From: Adiantum capillus-veneris
Lineage: Eukaryota; Streptophyta; Polypodiopsida; Polypodiales; Pteridaceae
Length of the DNA stretch: 64,000 nucleotides
NCBI GenBank assembly: GCA_014529385.2
Contig: CM043946.1
Span: forward strand, 34,364,558-34,428,557
Direction: 5' to 3'
The notes below the pieces were generated by a model. That model was not told where the DNA came from and ran no database searches. It saw only the letters and a program-made list of their open reading frames with translations. Below are positions 21,685 to 31,768 of the stretch, piece by piece. The number at the start of each line of letters is the position of its first letter. Within the stretch, counting starts at the first letter, position 1. The translations under genes and the position numbers were made by a program.

Positions 21685-23718
21685 ATGACAACTTCTCTTC
21701 TGCAATGTGTCCCTTTCACTCCCGTGCAGCAGCTCGCGCTTCGACGAGTGGACGCATGGCTGCAAGACTTGCGGCTGCGTGTGTTCGCCAACCTGGACTG
21801 GCAAGGAATCCTAGTGCACCCGCAGGCAGCACGTTTGATCGAGCAACTCGCGGCTGGTGATATGGTGGTCCTCAACAATCAACATATACAGTTGACAGCA
21901 GAAAGAATCTCAAGATGTTGCTGTTTACCCAACGATGGCGTGGTGCGAGTCTCCCATGTGATCCCTGCTGCAGATGTCGAGCAGGAATTTGGCTTGAAGG
22001 TCAAAGGGGAGTATAAACTGTCAGGGTTGTCAGATGTGGCAACCAGGGATGCATATCGGTGGTTCCTTGAGGCGATTTGGCTACAGGCCAAAACGTATAC
22101 TATTTCGACCCGAGCTAGAAATGTGTTGCATTCGGCCAACTTTGGGCCAGTAGCTTGGGCAGCAGTGGTCAGAGAGCGACTGCTGGCGGAGTTCCAACGA
22201 GTGGTGGCACAGTTGGGGAGGGGTACCCCAACCAATACAAAGGTGGGCCAACTGCTCACATTGATCTTTCCTTTGAGAGAAGTGTTTCCTCTTGCCCTGC
22301 GTCCTCTTTGCCACTTTGAAGATGATCTCTTGGTGGTCCAAGGCACTAATCCTCCTCTGTCGCAAACACAAAGCTTGGCAGTGCCGGCAGAGAGGGAAAC
22401 ACAGCAGCAACAGGTCGGTACTATGGAATTGCCTGGTTCATCGACGGCGGTGGTATCCTCTGGAGCCCAGGAGATGGCCACTGAAGGTGCAGGATCAGCA
22501 AGCCGCAAGCGCGGCCGTGAGGGGCAGCAATTTTCAACACCACCTCCAGCAACTACATCTTTTGTTGCAGAAGATTCTGCGGTGGCTCGCTGGCGCCGCC
22601 AAATGCAGGAAAGAGTTAGCAGTACGACTCCCTTGTGGATGAGCTCTGCGTTTGCGGATGTCCCCGCTCAACCGAAAACGTCGGGTATTACGAATGCGGC
22701 TGCCTTGATGGGAGGTATTCTCCCTGCAGCGCTACCATGGGAGGCTATGGCAGCAGCGACCCCTACTGACCAATTACAGGCATGCGACACATTTTTGAGC
22801 AGACTTGTAGAGTCTATTCGTGCGGCCTGGCCAGCCCCAGCCACAGAGGGACGAGTCAATGAGCTGGAAGCGCAGGTAGCGACTTCGCAGACTCGGATTG
22901 ACGAGTTAAACACTCAGAATGAACAGCTGACTGCCACTACTCGCCAGCAAGGGGCAGAAATACAAAGATTAAGAGGGGCTAATGCTGAGTTTGTAAGGTC
23001 TATTCAACAAGAACTTCTTCAGTTGAGAACACAGCATAGCCTAGCTTCTTACTTAACCTCGCACCCTGGCGATGTAATGATCAACATGACTGATTTGGAT
23101 GCATTGGCAGTGGAGATGCAAGAGGATCTCTGAATTTTTTTAGATAATCAATTACAAAGCTAGAGCACACGCTTGGCTGCTGAGGTGGGAGCACAGCCAC
23201 CCGCTCAGCAGGTTGTGGTGCACCAACCCGAGTCATCCAAAACAGACAGAGGTAAGAGTGTTGTTCCAGAGGTTTTTGATGTTGCTGATTGGGCACAAGA
23301 TACAGAGGATTGTGCTGAAGCCCAGGCTCATGTCTCTTGTTTGCAGAAAATGATTCGTCGATTTTGTAAGGAGAGGCGCAGGGTCTGTTTTTGGGTGGAG
23401 ACCCTAGCTCATTCCTTTTCTCTCAGTCTCCCACCTTGCCCTCCATTTTGGGTTGCTCTTAATCGCTACCTTACTCGTTAGTATCCCTTGCATACACCTC
23501 TTGCTCCTCTGCCACAGCCGCCTCAATCTATCTCCTTACCAACGCAGTTTATTCCTCGAGCTGCCTGGCCGAAAAAAATTGAGATAGATCCACATCTTTT
23601 GGATGAGGTCTATCGAGCCCATACTGCAGATTTTCGGGGCTTTGGCTATATTGATGTTCCCTCTTCACCAGAGCAGGGTGCAGAGCAACCACCGGAACCT
23701 TCCAACCGGAGGGACTGA
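21685..23718 (+). pseudogene. Element G additional 3' ORF (aORF) with C-terminal coiled coil
   Basis: Continues in the same phase as pol. The ATG at 21685 has a strong context (GCCACCATGA), so it may be the start of a separate protein. The first ~220 codons form a globular, tryptophan-containing region (AWLQDLRLRVFANLDWQGIL; VAWAAVVRERLLAEFQRVV; GQLLTLIFPLREV). This is reminiscent of the plant-transposon-protein domain in additional ORFs of Tat-type elements (weak inference). A Q/S/T-rich linker with a basic RKRGREG follows, then a heptad-like coiled coil at about 22.85-23.04 kb (VNELEAQVATSQTRIDELN). Stops at 23131, 23161 and 23479 interrupt it, but the phase stays coding-like to 23718. A hydrophobic stretch (WFSSFVCRALLVFYSLLLHL) precedes the ATG and would be a membrane segment only if translation runs through from pol. 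Confidence 0.75.
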
Positions 23719-23752
23719 TTGTGGGTTCGCCCAATCCATCGTGCGTGCCAGG

Positions 23753-24129
23753 TGTTACGGCATTAGCCGCACATGCGGTCCTGCGGAGGTCTGGACACTA
23801 CGGATCAGGAGTCAGGAGTCATGCAGTATGCGGTGGCCGGAGCGGCAGTTCTTCATAGGATATCATGGGACAGGAGTGTGTGCACCATTCCCGATCTGCG
23901 TTGGAGCAGCGGTTGTATATGGAGGGGCATACCTGTCTTTTGATGTAACTTAACCAATCTCTATGATATTCATGGCATCATCTATTGTACTCTGTGTCTG
24001 GATTACAGATGAATGAAGCAAGGGTTGTTCTGTGTCTGTGTCATTCTGTGCGTTGATGTTCATATAATGTAGTTGTGGGTAATCATTCCCGTAATGCTTA
24101 TTGCTCCTGTGTGGGCAATAGCCATTACA
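23753..24129 (+). repeat. Element G 3' LTR
   Basis: 377 bp, TGTTACGG to CATTACA, followed by target duplication TTTCC. No clean polypurine tract lies directly before it. The nearest purine-rich stretch is CCGGAGGGACTGA near 23,706-23,718, at the end of the aORF. Confidence 0.95.
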
Positions 24130-24445
24130 TTTCCATAGATATGCTACATGATATAGTTCTACCCGCTAGATTTTAAATTTCATTTTGGGGGGAAATATTG
24201 AATTCAAATAAACTAGCTGTTTTGCCTGTTTGAATTCAAAAGCTGTCCTTTGATTATTTTCTTAATACTAAAGGTTTGACTTCCTTAAATGGCCAAAGAA
24301 AGAGGCCCTCCTAAACCCCATTCTCTTCCTAATGTATCCAAGGAGAAAGAGCCAAAAGCTGGAACCTTTCAATAATGCATCACATCCAAAAAAGGGCCAG
24401 TATCTCCACTCTCAAGGGATATCATTGATGTTGGAGCAAGGATCT

Positions 24446-24909
24446 TTCAAGATTTTGACATTGATGAACACTTAGAGCACATCAAGTTGCAATTCAATTG
24501 TCATAGATCCATCATCAGCCTACGGGAGCTCGATTTGAAGGATGCCAAAGTAGATGCAATAACACTGAAAGAAGAAAATTAGAGGCTTCAACAAAAACTT
24601 AAAGAGCTCCAAGACAGATGGTTACAGCTCAAGGAATAGCTGAAGAAAGAAAAGCAAGACGCCACCTATTATTAGTATTCAAGATTTTGACATTGATGAA
24701 CACTTAGAGCACATCAAGTTGCAATTCAATTGTCATAGATCCATCATCAGCCTACGGGAGCTCGATTTGAAGGATGCCAAAGTAGATGCAATAACACTGA
24801 AAGAAGAAAATTAGAGGCTTCAACAAAAACTTAAAGAGCTCCAAGAAAGATGGTTACAGCTCAAGGAATAGCTGAAGAAAGAAAAGCAAGACGCCACCTA
24901 TTATTAGTA
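24446..24909. repeat. 232-bp tandem duplication inside LINE ORF1
   Basis: 24446-24677 and 24678-24909 are directly adjacent and identical apart from one substitution (CCAAGACAG/CCAAGAAAG). The unit encodes the coiled-coil segment of ORF1 and ends ACCTATTATTAGTA. Adjacent copies this similar in an otherwise decayed element mean a very recent duplication or an assembly error. Confidence 0.95.
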
Positions 24910-26805
24910 ATAAATAAGTTCAAGACTATAATGTGGTGAATAGTTAGGTGCAAGAAGAATAACAAAGGTTGGAAGAATAGATTGAAAAGGAGAAACAAAA
25001 GAATGAAAACCTCGGGGAGCCCTACGGTGTGGTCAAGAACACACTCACATAGCTCTTAGACATGCAAGACATACCTTTCTTAACTTCAACATCATTAGCT
25101 CTAGTGGCGGTTCTAGAAGAACTAAAAGAACTTAAAGGGGAGCTCGCACAAGACAAAGATGACAGATAGATCCTGATTGCAGGACATAGGTCTATCCAGG
25201 TCCAAAAGGATTAGGAATCATGGAGCTAAAGGAGCATTTGGCAAAGGCATAGGTAGAGTTAGCTTCCCAGAAGAGGAATATTCTTTGGAGATACAAAAGA
25301 AAGATATGGCAATATGTGCCATCAAAACCAAAGTAGTTCTTCCAACTCAACCACCACCAGCAACCAAGACAGACTTCAAACAGGTAGACCTACCCCTAGT
25401 AGAGATGTCAAACACATCTACTAGGGGAGGTTTTCATGACTTTGAAGCCATAGAAGAGGCATTGGATGCCCGAGAGGAAACCAGGAAATGTATCTTGGAA
25501 GTACTAGATCCTTCTCACCAAGAGTATATGCAATATGAACTGAAGGTGTTGAAATCAAAGGCCCTACTCATGATCAATCCAGATGAAGTGGTAAATAATT
25601 TCAGCCATGACATGATCCATGTACCATTAAGGAAGCAAGAGGCCATCCTGTTGAAGAAGAAAATACTACCCACTCTTGAGCCAAACCAAAAGGGGGACTA
25701 TAAAGATGTGCCGATGACAGTGGACCAAGCACTAGAAATTCTAGAGAATCAACTTCTATGGCAAAAGAGATGGTTGGACAATCAACCACATGAGGAGACC
25801 ATCTACAAAAATGCACCGCAACATCTCAATATAGACCATACTTTTTATCCCAATAGTAGAAGGTGATCTTGGGACAACTACTATACATGGAAAAGCGAAA
25901 GACTTTTGGTACTCAATTACCCAGTAATATCAAATTTGGTTGGCAATTTACCACCATCAGAACACTATAAGTTTCATAGTACATCCATGCATAGGTTTTA
26001 GGGTAGGTCATGGCATGTGGGTGCGCACAGTGTATTTTGCTCCATTAGTGATAGGAAGAAAGATCCTCTCCCTCAAGGATTTAATGAGTTAGAACCTGAT
26101 GCTACTACGATTAGAAGAACACGGTTGGAGGCTTCATCAGGCTTTGTCATGGGCCTAAACCCTTGCTAGACTCCTCAAACAATGGACTGCCCAAAATTGG
26201 GAAAATATGAACTTTTTCCTTGTTCATATCCACTAATAATTTTTATCTTGGGGTTTTAACCCTAAATGGGATCCCCAATTTCTTATTGAAGTTGACATCA
26301 ATAGATCTCCTACATTAATATTTATTATCAAAGACTTCATAGGAGCACTAGTGCATGAACAAAAAGTTCTCTTCAGGAACCTCCCTAGCTCTTATTTTCA
26401 CTATTTTCAACCTAGTCATTTGATCAAATATTGTCCGCAAACAAAAATCCTAAAACTTCCAAGAATACTAAAAAATGAAGAGCCGTGACACCTGAATGGC
26501 ATCTCTCTAAATTGCAAGGATTTTACTAACCCCACTAAAGACATTGTCATTAATAAATGGATGCAGGACATGTTTATACATCCTATCATTATTTGTTTGT
26601 AGGAATTAAAGATTGCTGCAAGTAATATTTTCACCAACCTCAGCAAAATCAATTGTAATTATGTATGACACTGTACAGAGAACTCTCCTAGAAGAAATGG
26701 CACAACTATTGGTGTCAAAAGCAATTTGGCCAATTTCATTAGGAATGTTCAACAAACTCCTAAAGTCATTGGGTAGTTGTCTGTTTTGCTACTCCATTGA
26801 GCTAT

Positions 26806-27002
26806 GCACTCAATGCTACTTCTTAAAGTATTCAATGCTGAAAATATTTGGCAAAGCTCCCTAAGGATGTTATAGTCATTGGTGATTTTAGTACGGTAAG
26901 TGTCTATGCACCCAATGGTACTTCTTAAAGTATTCAATGCTGAAAATATTTCGCAAAGCTCCCTAAGGATGTTATAGTCGTTGGTGATTTTAGTATGGTG
27001 GA
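26806..27002. repeat. Imperfect tandem duplication, period 102 bp
   Basis: GCACTCAATGCTACTTCTTA (26806) and GCACCCAATGGTACTTCTTA (26908) begin two copies that run on through TATTCAATGCTGAAAATATT to GGTGATTTTAGTA. The unit lies in the endonuclease part of the LINE and covers its CVYAPN...GDF segment. Confidence 0.85.
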
Positions 27003-27407
27003 AAATATTTTTCAAAGACTTATGTCCAAAAGGAAGATTATTGCAGGTGCAGAGAAGTTGTATTGGGCAGATTGCATCAATAATTCAAAAATGGAATGTA
27101 CAATGGAGCTCAAATAGTGGATATGCAGGTTTAAGTGTATAGGGGTCTTTCCTCTAGCTTAATTCTTTTGTTGTAGGATCGGTCTAAAAAAAGATTGCAT
27201 TGATTGGTTCAAAATCATTATAGATAAATCAAGGTGAGTGGTGAAGTTCATTTTGAAGAGGCAACGTGTGATGGACATGTATCGACAATGTATGTCCACA
27301 ATATTGAAGGTTCCATGTGAAACAAGATTTTGCACTAACTTCTACACTATGGAAAGTCTATTGTAGAACAAAAATGCTATCTTGGAGACATTTGTTTGAG
27401 CTGGTTT

Positions 27408-28083
27408 CTATGAGTGGGAAGCTGAGAAACAAGAAAGAGTAAAAACAAAGGTGCGGTCCTTGAAAGCATTTTCAATGTTGGTTGCTCGCTTCCCAATGCC
27501 CACTCGTAGTGCTAATCCCCAATCAATGAAACCCACACCACGCGGCACACCCTTGGTGAAATCAGTCATGGTGTTCCATGGGTGCAAGTCACAAGGTATA
27601 ACTCCTTTTCTACGTGCATGTGCCATGGTCTTCACTAGGGCATCCATAAAAGAGGGTGCCCATTCAAGCATATGCTTGCACATCTCTAACTCTTTCTTTG
27701 TGGGGGACATCTAGGATCTTCCTTTTGAGCCGCCAATATGTTGGAAAATTTTCCTTTGGGTGGTGGAACACACTCTAACATGTCACCCAACTCCATTCCA
27801 TTAAAGCGAGGAAAGATGAGGGACCATGGCCCTCTGTGTGTTTGTGCTAATTCACCTTATGATGCCCCTGTGGAACAATTGCATACTTGTATCTAGAGCA
27901 AAAGATTGATGTATCTCTACTTAATCTCCTTTAAAGTCCTTCACCACATATTGCACTTTGGGTGGCAACCAAGTGACTCCTTGGATGGTGCACTCTGACA
28001 CAACTCCATAGCAGCCTTTGTCAATCTTTTTTCCATGCTTGATATCCTTAGGTGTAAGGTAAACACCAATGGCATATTGGGAC
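27408..28083 (-). pseudogene. Protein-kinase-like pseudogene
   Basis: On the minus strand, reading from 28083 down, are pieces of one kinase fold in correct order. A glycine-rich loop-like KKIDKGCYGVVSE is followed by YVVKDFKG with the VxK-type lysine (27.93-28.04 kb). A hinge/helix region lies at about 27.72-27.84 kb (WSLIFPRFNGMELGDML). An αE-like helix and catalytic loop follow: ARRKGVIPCDLHPWNTM, where D and N match the HxDxxxxN pattern, then VGFIDWGLALR with DWG in place of DFG. Stops and phase changes after the lysine and before the C-lobe break the frame. The spacing is shorter than a full kinase. Substrate and family are unknown. Lying between two retroelements, it could be a host pseudogene or a captured gene. 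Confidence 0.55.
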
Positions 28084-28117
28084 ATAAAGCAAAGAAAATA
28101 AATGTATACCAACTTAA

Positions 28118-28276
28118 TTACAAAGAAGTGATGCAAATCCCTTTGTTTCACAAGAAAGAGAAAATGATGGTTTTGATGAAAATTTTGTGGATGACGATGA
28201 AGAAAGAGAGCATGATGCGTTATATTTTTCTGAAAATGATGATGAAATTGACATGTGTGTTGACTTAAATGAATAG
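28118..28276 (+). CDS. Short acidic open frame, exon-like, unknown
   Basis: Fifty-two codons without an ATG near the start. Strongly acidic composition (FDENFVDDDEEREHDALYF; SENDDEIDMCVDLNE) ending at a TAG. It overlaps the upstream end of the minus-strand kinase remnant. It could be a last exon or the tail of a transposase-like protein. Nothing specific is recognised and it may not be a gene. Confidence 0.25.
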   Translation, partial: LQRSDANPFVSQERENDGFDENFVDDDEEREHDALYFSENDDEIDMCVDLNE

Positions 28277-28278
28277 TA

Positions 28279-29204
28279 AACCTGCGAAAGATATGTGTGC
28301 ACATGCCAGAGGATGTGCAAGTTTAGAGGGGGTGGATGTCGTGTTGTGGCACATGCATAATGTGAAACTTAAAATATTTACATCACTCTTAATGTGTTTG
28401 TTATGTAGGACCAAGTGCTATGATGTACATAGTGTCATTTATGAAAAAACGAATGCCATGGTTGTAGTTGTGTATATACCTTGCCAGGCAGGCGAGGCCC
28501 TGGGCGTGGCACTGATGTGTATTTTATCACATTAAAACATGCCTGATTTTATTTATTAATTTAGAAAATTTGAGTGCCTCGAAGTGGCTCACTTGCTTTG
28601 CCTAGAAATTTCAATGCGAACTATCTTGACAAAAAATAGCATGTTTCATGCGCGGGCGTAAGAGATGCATCCGGAGTTCTTCCAAGTGTAAAAAAGAGGT
28701 TCAAGATGAAATTTGAGCCCAATGGTTTAAGTGCACACATTTAAATATCTTAATTTCAATAAGAAAAATTACTCAAAAAAATAAGAAAATAGTCCATTTA
28801 GCAATACTTGTAGTTGGTCCATCATCACAATAGCAATATGAGCATAGTTTTAAACAAACCTTTGATAAAGATATTGTAGCAAATCCCAAGAAGATCTATA
28901 ACTCTTCCTAATTTTCGAGAGAAGGCCACCTCCAAGTGGCATCCACTAGGGATTGATCCCGGGGCGTCCACTAGGAAATATGTGAGATAGCATGTGCAAA
29001 CAAAATAAGGAATTTATAATAAGGTACATTTACAAAAGTGAAATTTTCATGCGTAAAGGTTAGGTTTTTTATAAAAATGCATATATAAGGGGTACATATA
29101 ATACTTAAGAATATATTGGTAAGGGATTTTTTAAATACCTCTTGTTTGGACGTGCTATGTGAAATTTTTACATAGTGGACTCCCCAAGGGATTGATCCAT
29201 GTGT
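28279..29204. other. Stretch without recognisable gene
   Basis: AT-rich, no coding signal. The interval 28,946-29,190 is bracketed by two similar ~25-base words (TCCACTAGGGATTGATCC at 28,943 and CTCCCCAAGGGATTGATCC at 29,180). It also contains the repeat shared with 12.83-12.92 kb, so it may be an insertion into the end of element D. Confidence 0.35.
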
Positions 29205-29832
29205 AGCCATCGGCTGAAATAACATGCCCTACATAGTGAATTTCCTCCTTGAGAAAATCACACCTAGATTCTTTGGCATATAACAAACATTTTCTTCAGA
29301 TGTTGTAAGTGATCTTTCTTAGAGGCACTATACACTAGAATGTCATCAAGAAAAGTGATAAAAACTTTGTCCAAATATGGTCACAAGACACTGTCCATAA
29401 GCGTCATGAATGTTGTGGAGGCATTGGTTATTGCAAAGGACATAACCAAAAGCTCATAGTGTACAACCTTGTTTGAATTGTAATTTTAAATATATCAGCA
29501 AGCCTTAACCATACTTAACGATACCCTGATTGCAAGTCGATATTCATAAAGATACGAGCATGCATGAATTTATCAAATAACTCATCTACCCTTGGCAATG
29601 GATACATGTTCTTAACAGTAATTGCATTCAAATCACAGTAATCCACGCATATGCGCATACTACCATGTTTTTCTTCACCAGCAAGATGGGACAGGCCCAT
29701 GGGAAAGAACTCGGTGATATAAACCCTCTACTAACATAGTCAACAAGTTGACGTTCCACCTCAGAAAGCCTCAAAATGATCCATTCTTTTGTAGGGTGTT
29801 TTACTTATGGGCTTACGGCCCACGTTTATACC
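29205..29832 (-). pseudogene. Element D (gypsy) reverse transcriptase fragment
   Basis: Reading down the minus strand from 29832: VGRKPISKTPYKRM, then RQLVDYVSRGFI and PWACPILL, a one-phase shift, RICVDYCDLNAITVKNMY, PLPRVDELFDK, NIDLQSGYR (29515-29700), then NASTTFMTLM and FLDDILVYS (about 29.35-29.4 kb). These are consecutive Ty3/gypsy reverse transcriptase motifs with the catalytic DD intact. Several frameshifts and stops are present. The upstream half of the same element (protease and gag) lies at 48.0-50.0 kb, beyond element A. The sequence just before KTPY runs on in phase from 48,033 when element A and one target duplication are ignored. Confidence 0.8.
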
Positions 29833-31402
29833 TGTCATAACAACTAATATCTAATTCTCCTAAATGATTTTCTCATGTTAAACTGATCATTTAATATGGG
29901 GAAGTACCAGGGGAGAAAAAGCTAGAATATTGGTTAAGCTGGCAGACCCCGGCCATAGTAGGGATCCAAAGGAGGGAAAATAGGGATCCAAAGGGATGGC
30001 CATCTGCAAAAGAGCAATGTGCAACAATGGGCTTCAAAGACCCTTCGGTGCAGCCCATTAAGACTTCCAAAATGCTAAGGTTTCAAAATTCAAAGGTTGT
30101 GTCCAATGGTCAAATCGTAGGGAAATTGGAAGCTTTGTGAGTGTACACAAAAGTCTTTAAGACTCCTACATAGGAAGGGGCGAGATCTATAAGTAGGGTA
30201 TGAGAGAGAAACACACACACACATACACACACTCATAGGCTCCCTTTACACAAAGGGAATAGGGGACACATGTCAACTCCCTAGCCCAGTTGCCCACAAG
30301 GCGCAACTCAAATCCTATTGGATGGCCATAGAGGTGGACCAATGAGAAATAGGCTAGAGTAAATCTAGTTTAATTCATTTAAAAACACTTGATAAAAGAA
30401 CCAATAAGAATTAAGCTCTCTAGAAGACTATTGGACAGTCTCCCAAGGGGTCCAATGAGCATTCAACAGCCCAATGCCTTGCCTGTTTCCTATTGGACAA
30501 AAGACAAAGGGATCCAATGAGAGTTTAATTGCATTATTTAATTACCTAAAGCTCTCACAAAAGGGGAAATGGGGAGACATGTCACAAGGCTATCACTTAT
30601 GCTTCTCAATCATGATTGGCAAGCTTTACAAGGTCCAATGGGGTGCCAGCAAGAGTAAATTGCAAGAGGGGTTGACAAAGAGAGAGAGGGGGCTAATTTT
30701 GTCAACGGATTATCACACACACACTCACAAAATCCCATGTGTGAAGCAAGAAGACTCTCTCACTCCTTCTCAAGCTTTAATGGAAAGCTCATCATCTACT
30801 CCAAGATTCTGCGAAGGGAGGCCTACACCAACAACTCTTGTCTTTTTTATCAAATCCAACCAAGAGCCAAGCTTTAGTGCATGCTCATCTCCTCTACCAT
30901 GCTAATTACTAAGCTATGCTAATATGTTATGAGTGATTATGTGAGGATATATACTTCTTTCTTGTAAGACTACTCCTTGTTCCTCTCAATCTACTCTCAT
31001 ACGCCACTAGCTCTCACCATCTTCAAAGGTGTGTGAGGTCTTGGGCCTGAAACCATGAGGGAATTTATGTTGTGTTTTATAAGTGTGTGCATGGTGCTTG
31101 AAGCTTCCATCTTCAGTGCACCATCAAGTTATTGAAAGAACACAAAGTATTGTATTGTAAAATGTCTCCCTTGATGGGGGAAACCTATAATAAAAAGCCT
31201 TTTGGAGGAGGGACCGGCTCCTTGTAAATCCAGTCCTCAATTGTTGTCAATAGCTTAAGTTTTCTCTCTTTTGAAGTATTGTTCATGCCTATCTAACTAG
31301 GTTTTATGCTTTTTGTTGCTCGTTCCATCCAAGCACTCTTGCTATGCTCATTACTATGCTATTTTCTGCTACGCACAAGTTACTAGGCCATTAAATGTTA
31401 CA
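29833..31402 (+). repeat. Element A 5' LTR
   Basis: 1570 bp from TGTCATAACAACTAATATC to AAATGTTACA. It contains a TATA-like TCTATAAGTAG (about 30187), a short CA repeat just downstream, a dense cluster of CCAAT/ATTGG pentamers (30317-30639) and AATAAAA (31189-31195) as a candidate polyadenylation signal. Confidence 0.93.
30317..30639. promoter_or_regulatory. CCAAT/ATTGG box cluster in element A LTR
   Basis: Ten pentamers in 323 bases: ATTGG at 30317, 30430, 30492, 30615 and CCAAT at 30339, 30401, 30452, 30471, 30514, 30635. Chance expectation at equal base use is about 0.6. Several sit in the repeated phrase GGGGTCCAATGAG/GGGATCCAATGAG. Homologous clusters occur in LTR copies at 42.95-43.3, 44.69-45.03 and 46.99-47.26 kb. 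CCAAT is the NF-Y binding core. Regulatory function is inferred only from density and conservation. Confidence 0.5.
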
Positions 31403-31403
31403 T

Positions 31404-31415
31404 TGGTATCATAGC
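31404..31415 (+). other. Element A primer binding site
   Basis: TGGTATCATAGC one base after the LTR end. It matches the plant initiator-methionine tRNA 3' complement (TGGTATCAGAGC) with a single difference. Confidence 0.85.
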
Positions 31416-31768
31416 ACAAGGTTTCTCTTTTCTTGCTCAAGAAGGGAGTTCCTAAAGCTAGCTATAAATGGTTGGTATTATTAATTACAATTGAGTAAGT
31501 AGAATAGGGATTCTTCAGCCTTGCAGTGCGCCTACCTTCGTGCAGATAACGAGGCATCACCGTCTAGAGCTATGGTTTAATAGTGGAGTCCTACTAGGCT
31601 TGCCTACGGCTTAGCCACTATTGAGCTATTAGAAGCTTGATAGGAGCCGGTACTGTTTTGGTGTTGAAAAACCCTCTCTTCTATTCCTTGTAATTAATGA
31701 TATTTGAGCCATGGGTACAGGAGCTTGAGGATTTTCTAACGGGGTAAAGAGGAGCAACAACTAGGAGA

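Larger units (their letters stand above)
15504..24129 (+). mobile_element. Element G: complete Ty3/gypsy-type LTR retrotransposon with extra 3' module
   Basis: Bounded by LTRs of 407 bp (15504-15910) and 377 bp (23753-24129), both starting TGTTACGGCATTAGCC and ending GCCATTACA. The flanking 5-mer TTTCC at 15499-15503 and 24130-24134 is a perfect target site duplication. Domain order is gag, protease, reverse transcriptase, RNase H, integrase, which is diagnostic of Ty3/gypsy, followed by about 680 codons of further coding sequence before the 3' LTR. The GPF-type integrase tail without a chromodomain, together with the extra 3' coding region, points to a non-chromoviral (Tat/Athila-like) lineage. 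That lineage call is inference. The reading phase is preserved throughout, so the insertion appears fairly recent. Confidence 0.95.
24289..27230 (+). pseudogene. LINE with ORF1 and start of endonuclease ORF2, decayed
   Basis: ORF1 traces start at the ATG at 24289 (MAKERGPPKPHSL) and pass through a coiled-coil segment (LRELDLKDAKVDAITLKEEN) and a 229-codon open frame (25177-25866). They end in a degraded CCHC knuckle near 26.39 kb (SYFHYFQPSHLIKYCP, where two cysteines are replaced). Before the knuckle is FLIEVDINRSPTLIF, a pattern of plant L1 ORF1 proteins. ORF2 begins about 26.50 kb with endonuclease-like NPTKDIVINKWMQDM and an IICL-ELK segment, later VIGDF and MVEN (about 26.98 kb). Reverse transcriptase is absent. 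The ORF1 start is inferred. Many stops and frameshifts make it non-functional. Confidence 0.6.

Noticed and set aside
21879-22508. 209-codon minus-strand ORF inside the element G aORF.
   Set aside because: Composition (S/T/C/R-rich) is that of an antisense shadow of the plus-strand module, with no motif of its own.
16291-23718. Stop codons repaired by U-to-C RNA editing, known in fern and hornwort organelles.
   Set aside because: The sequence is a nuclear retrotransposon and organellar editing would not apply.
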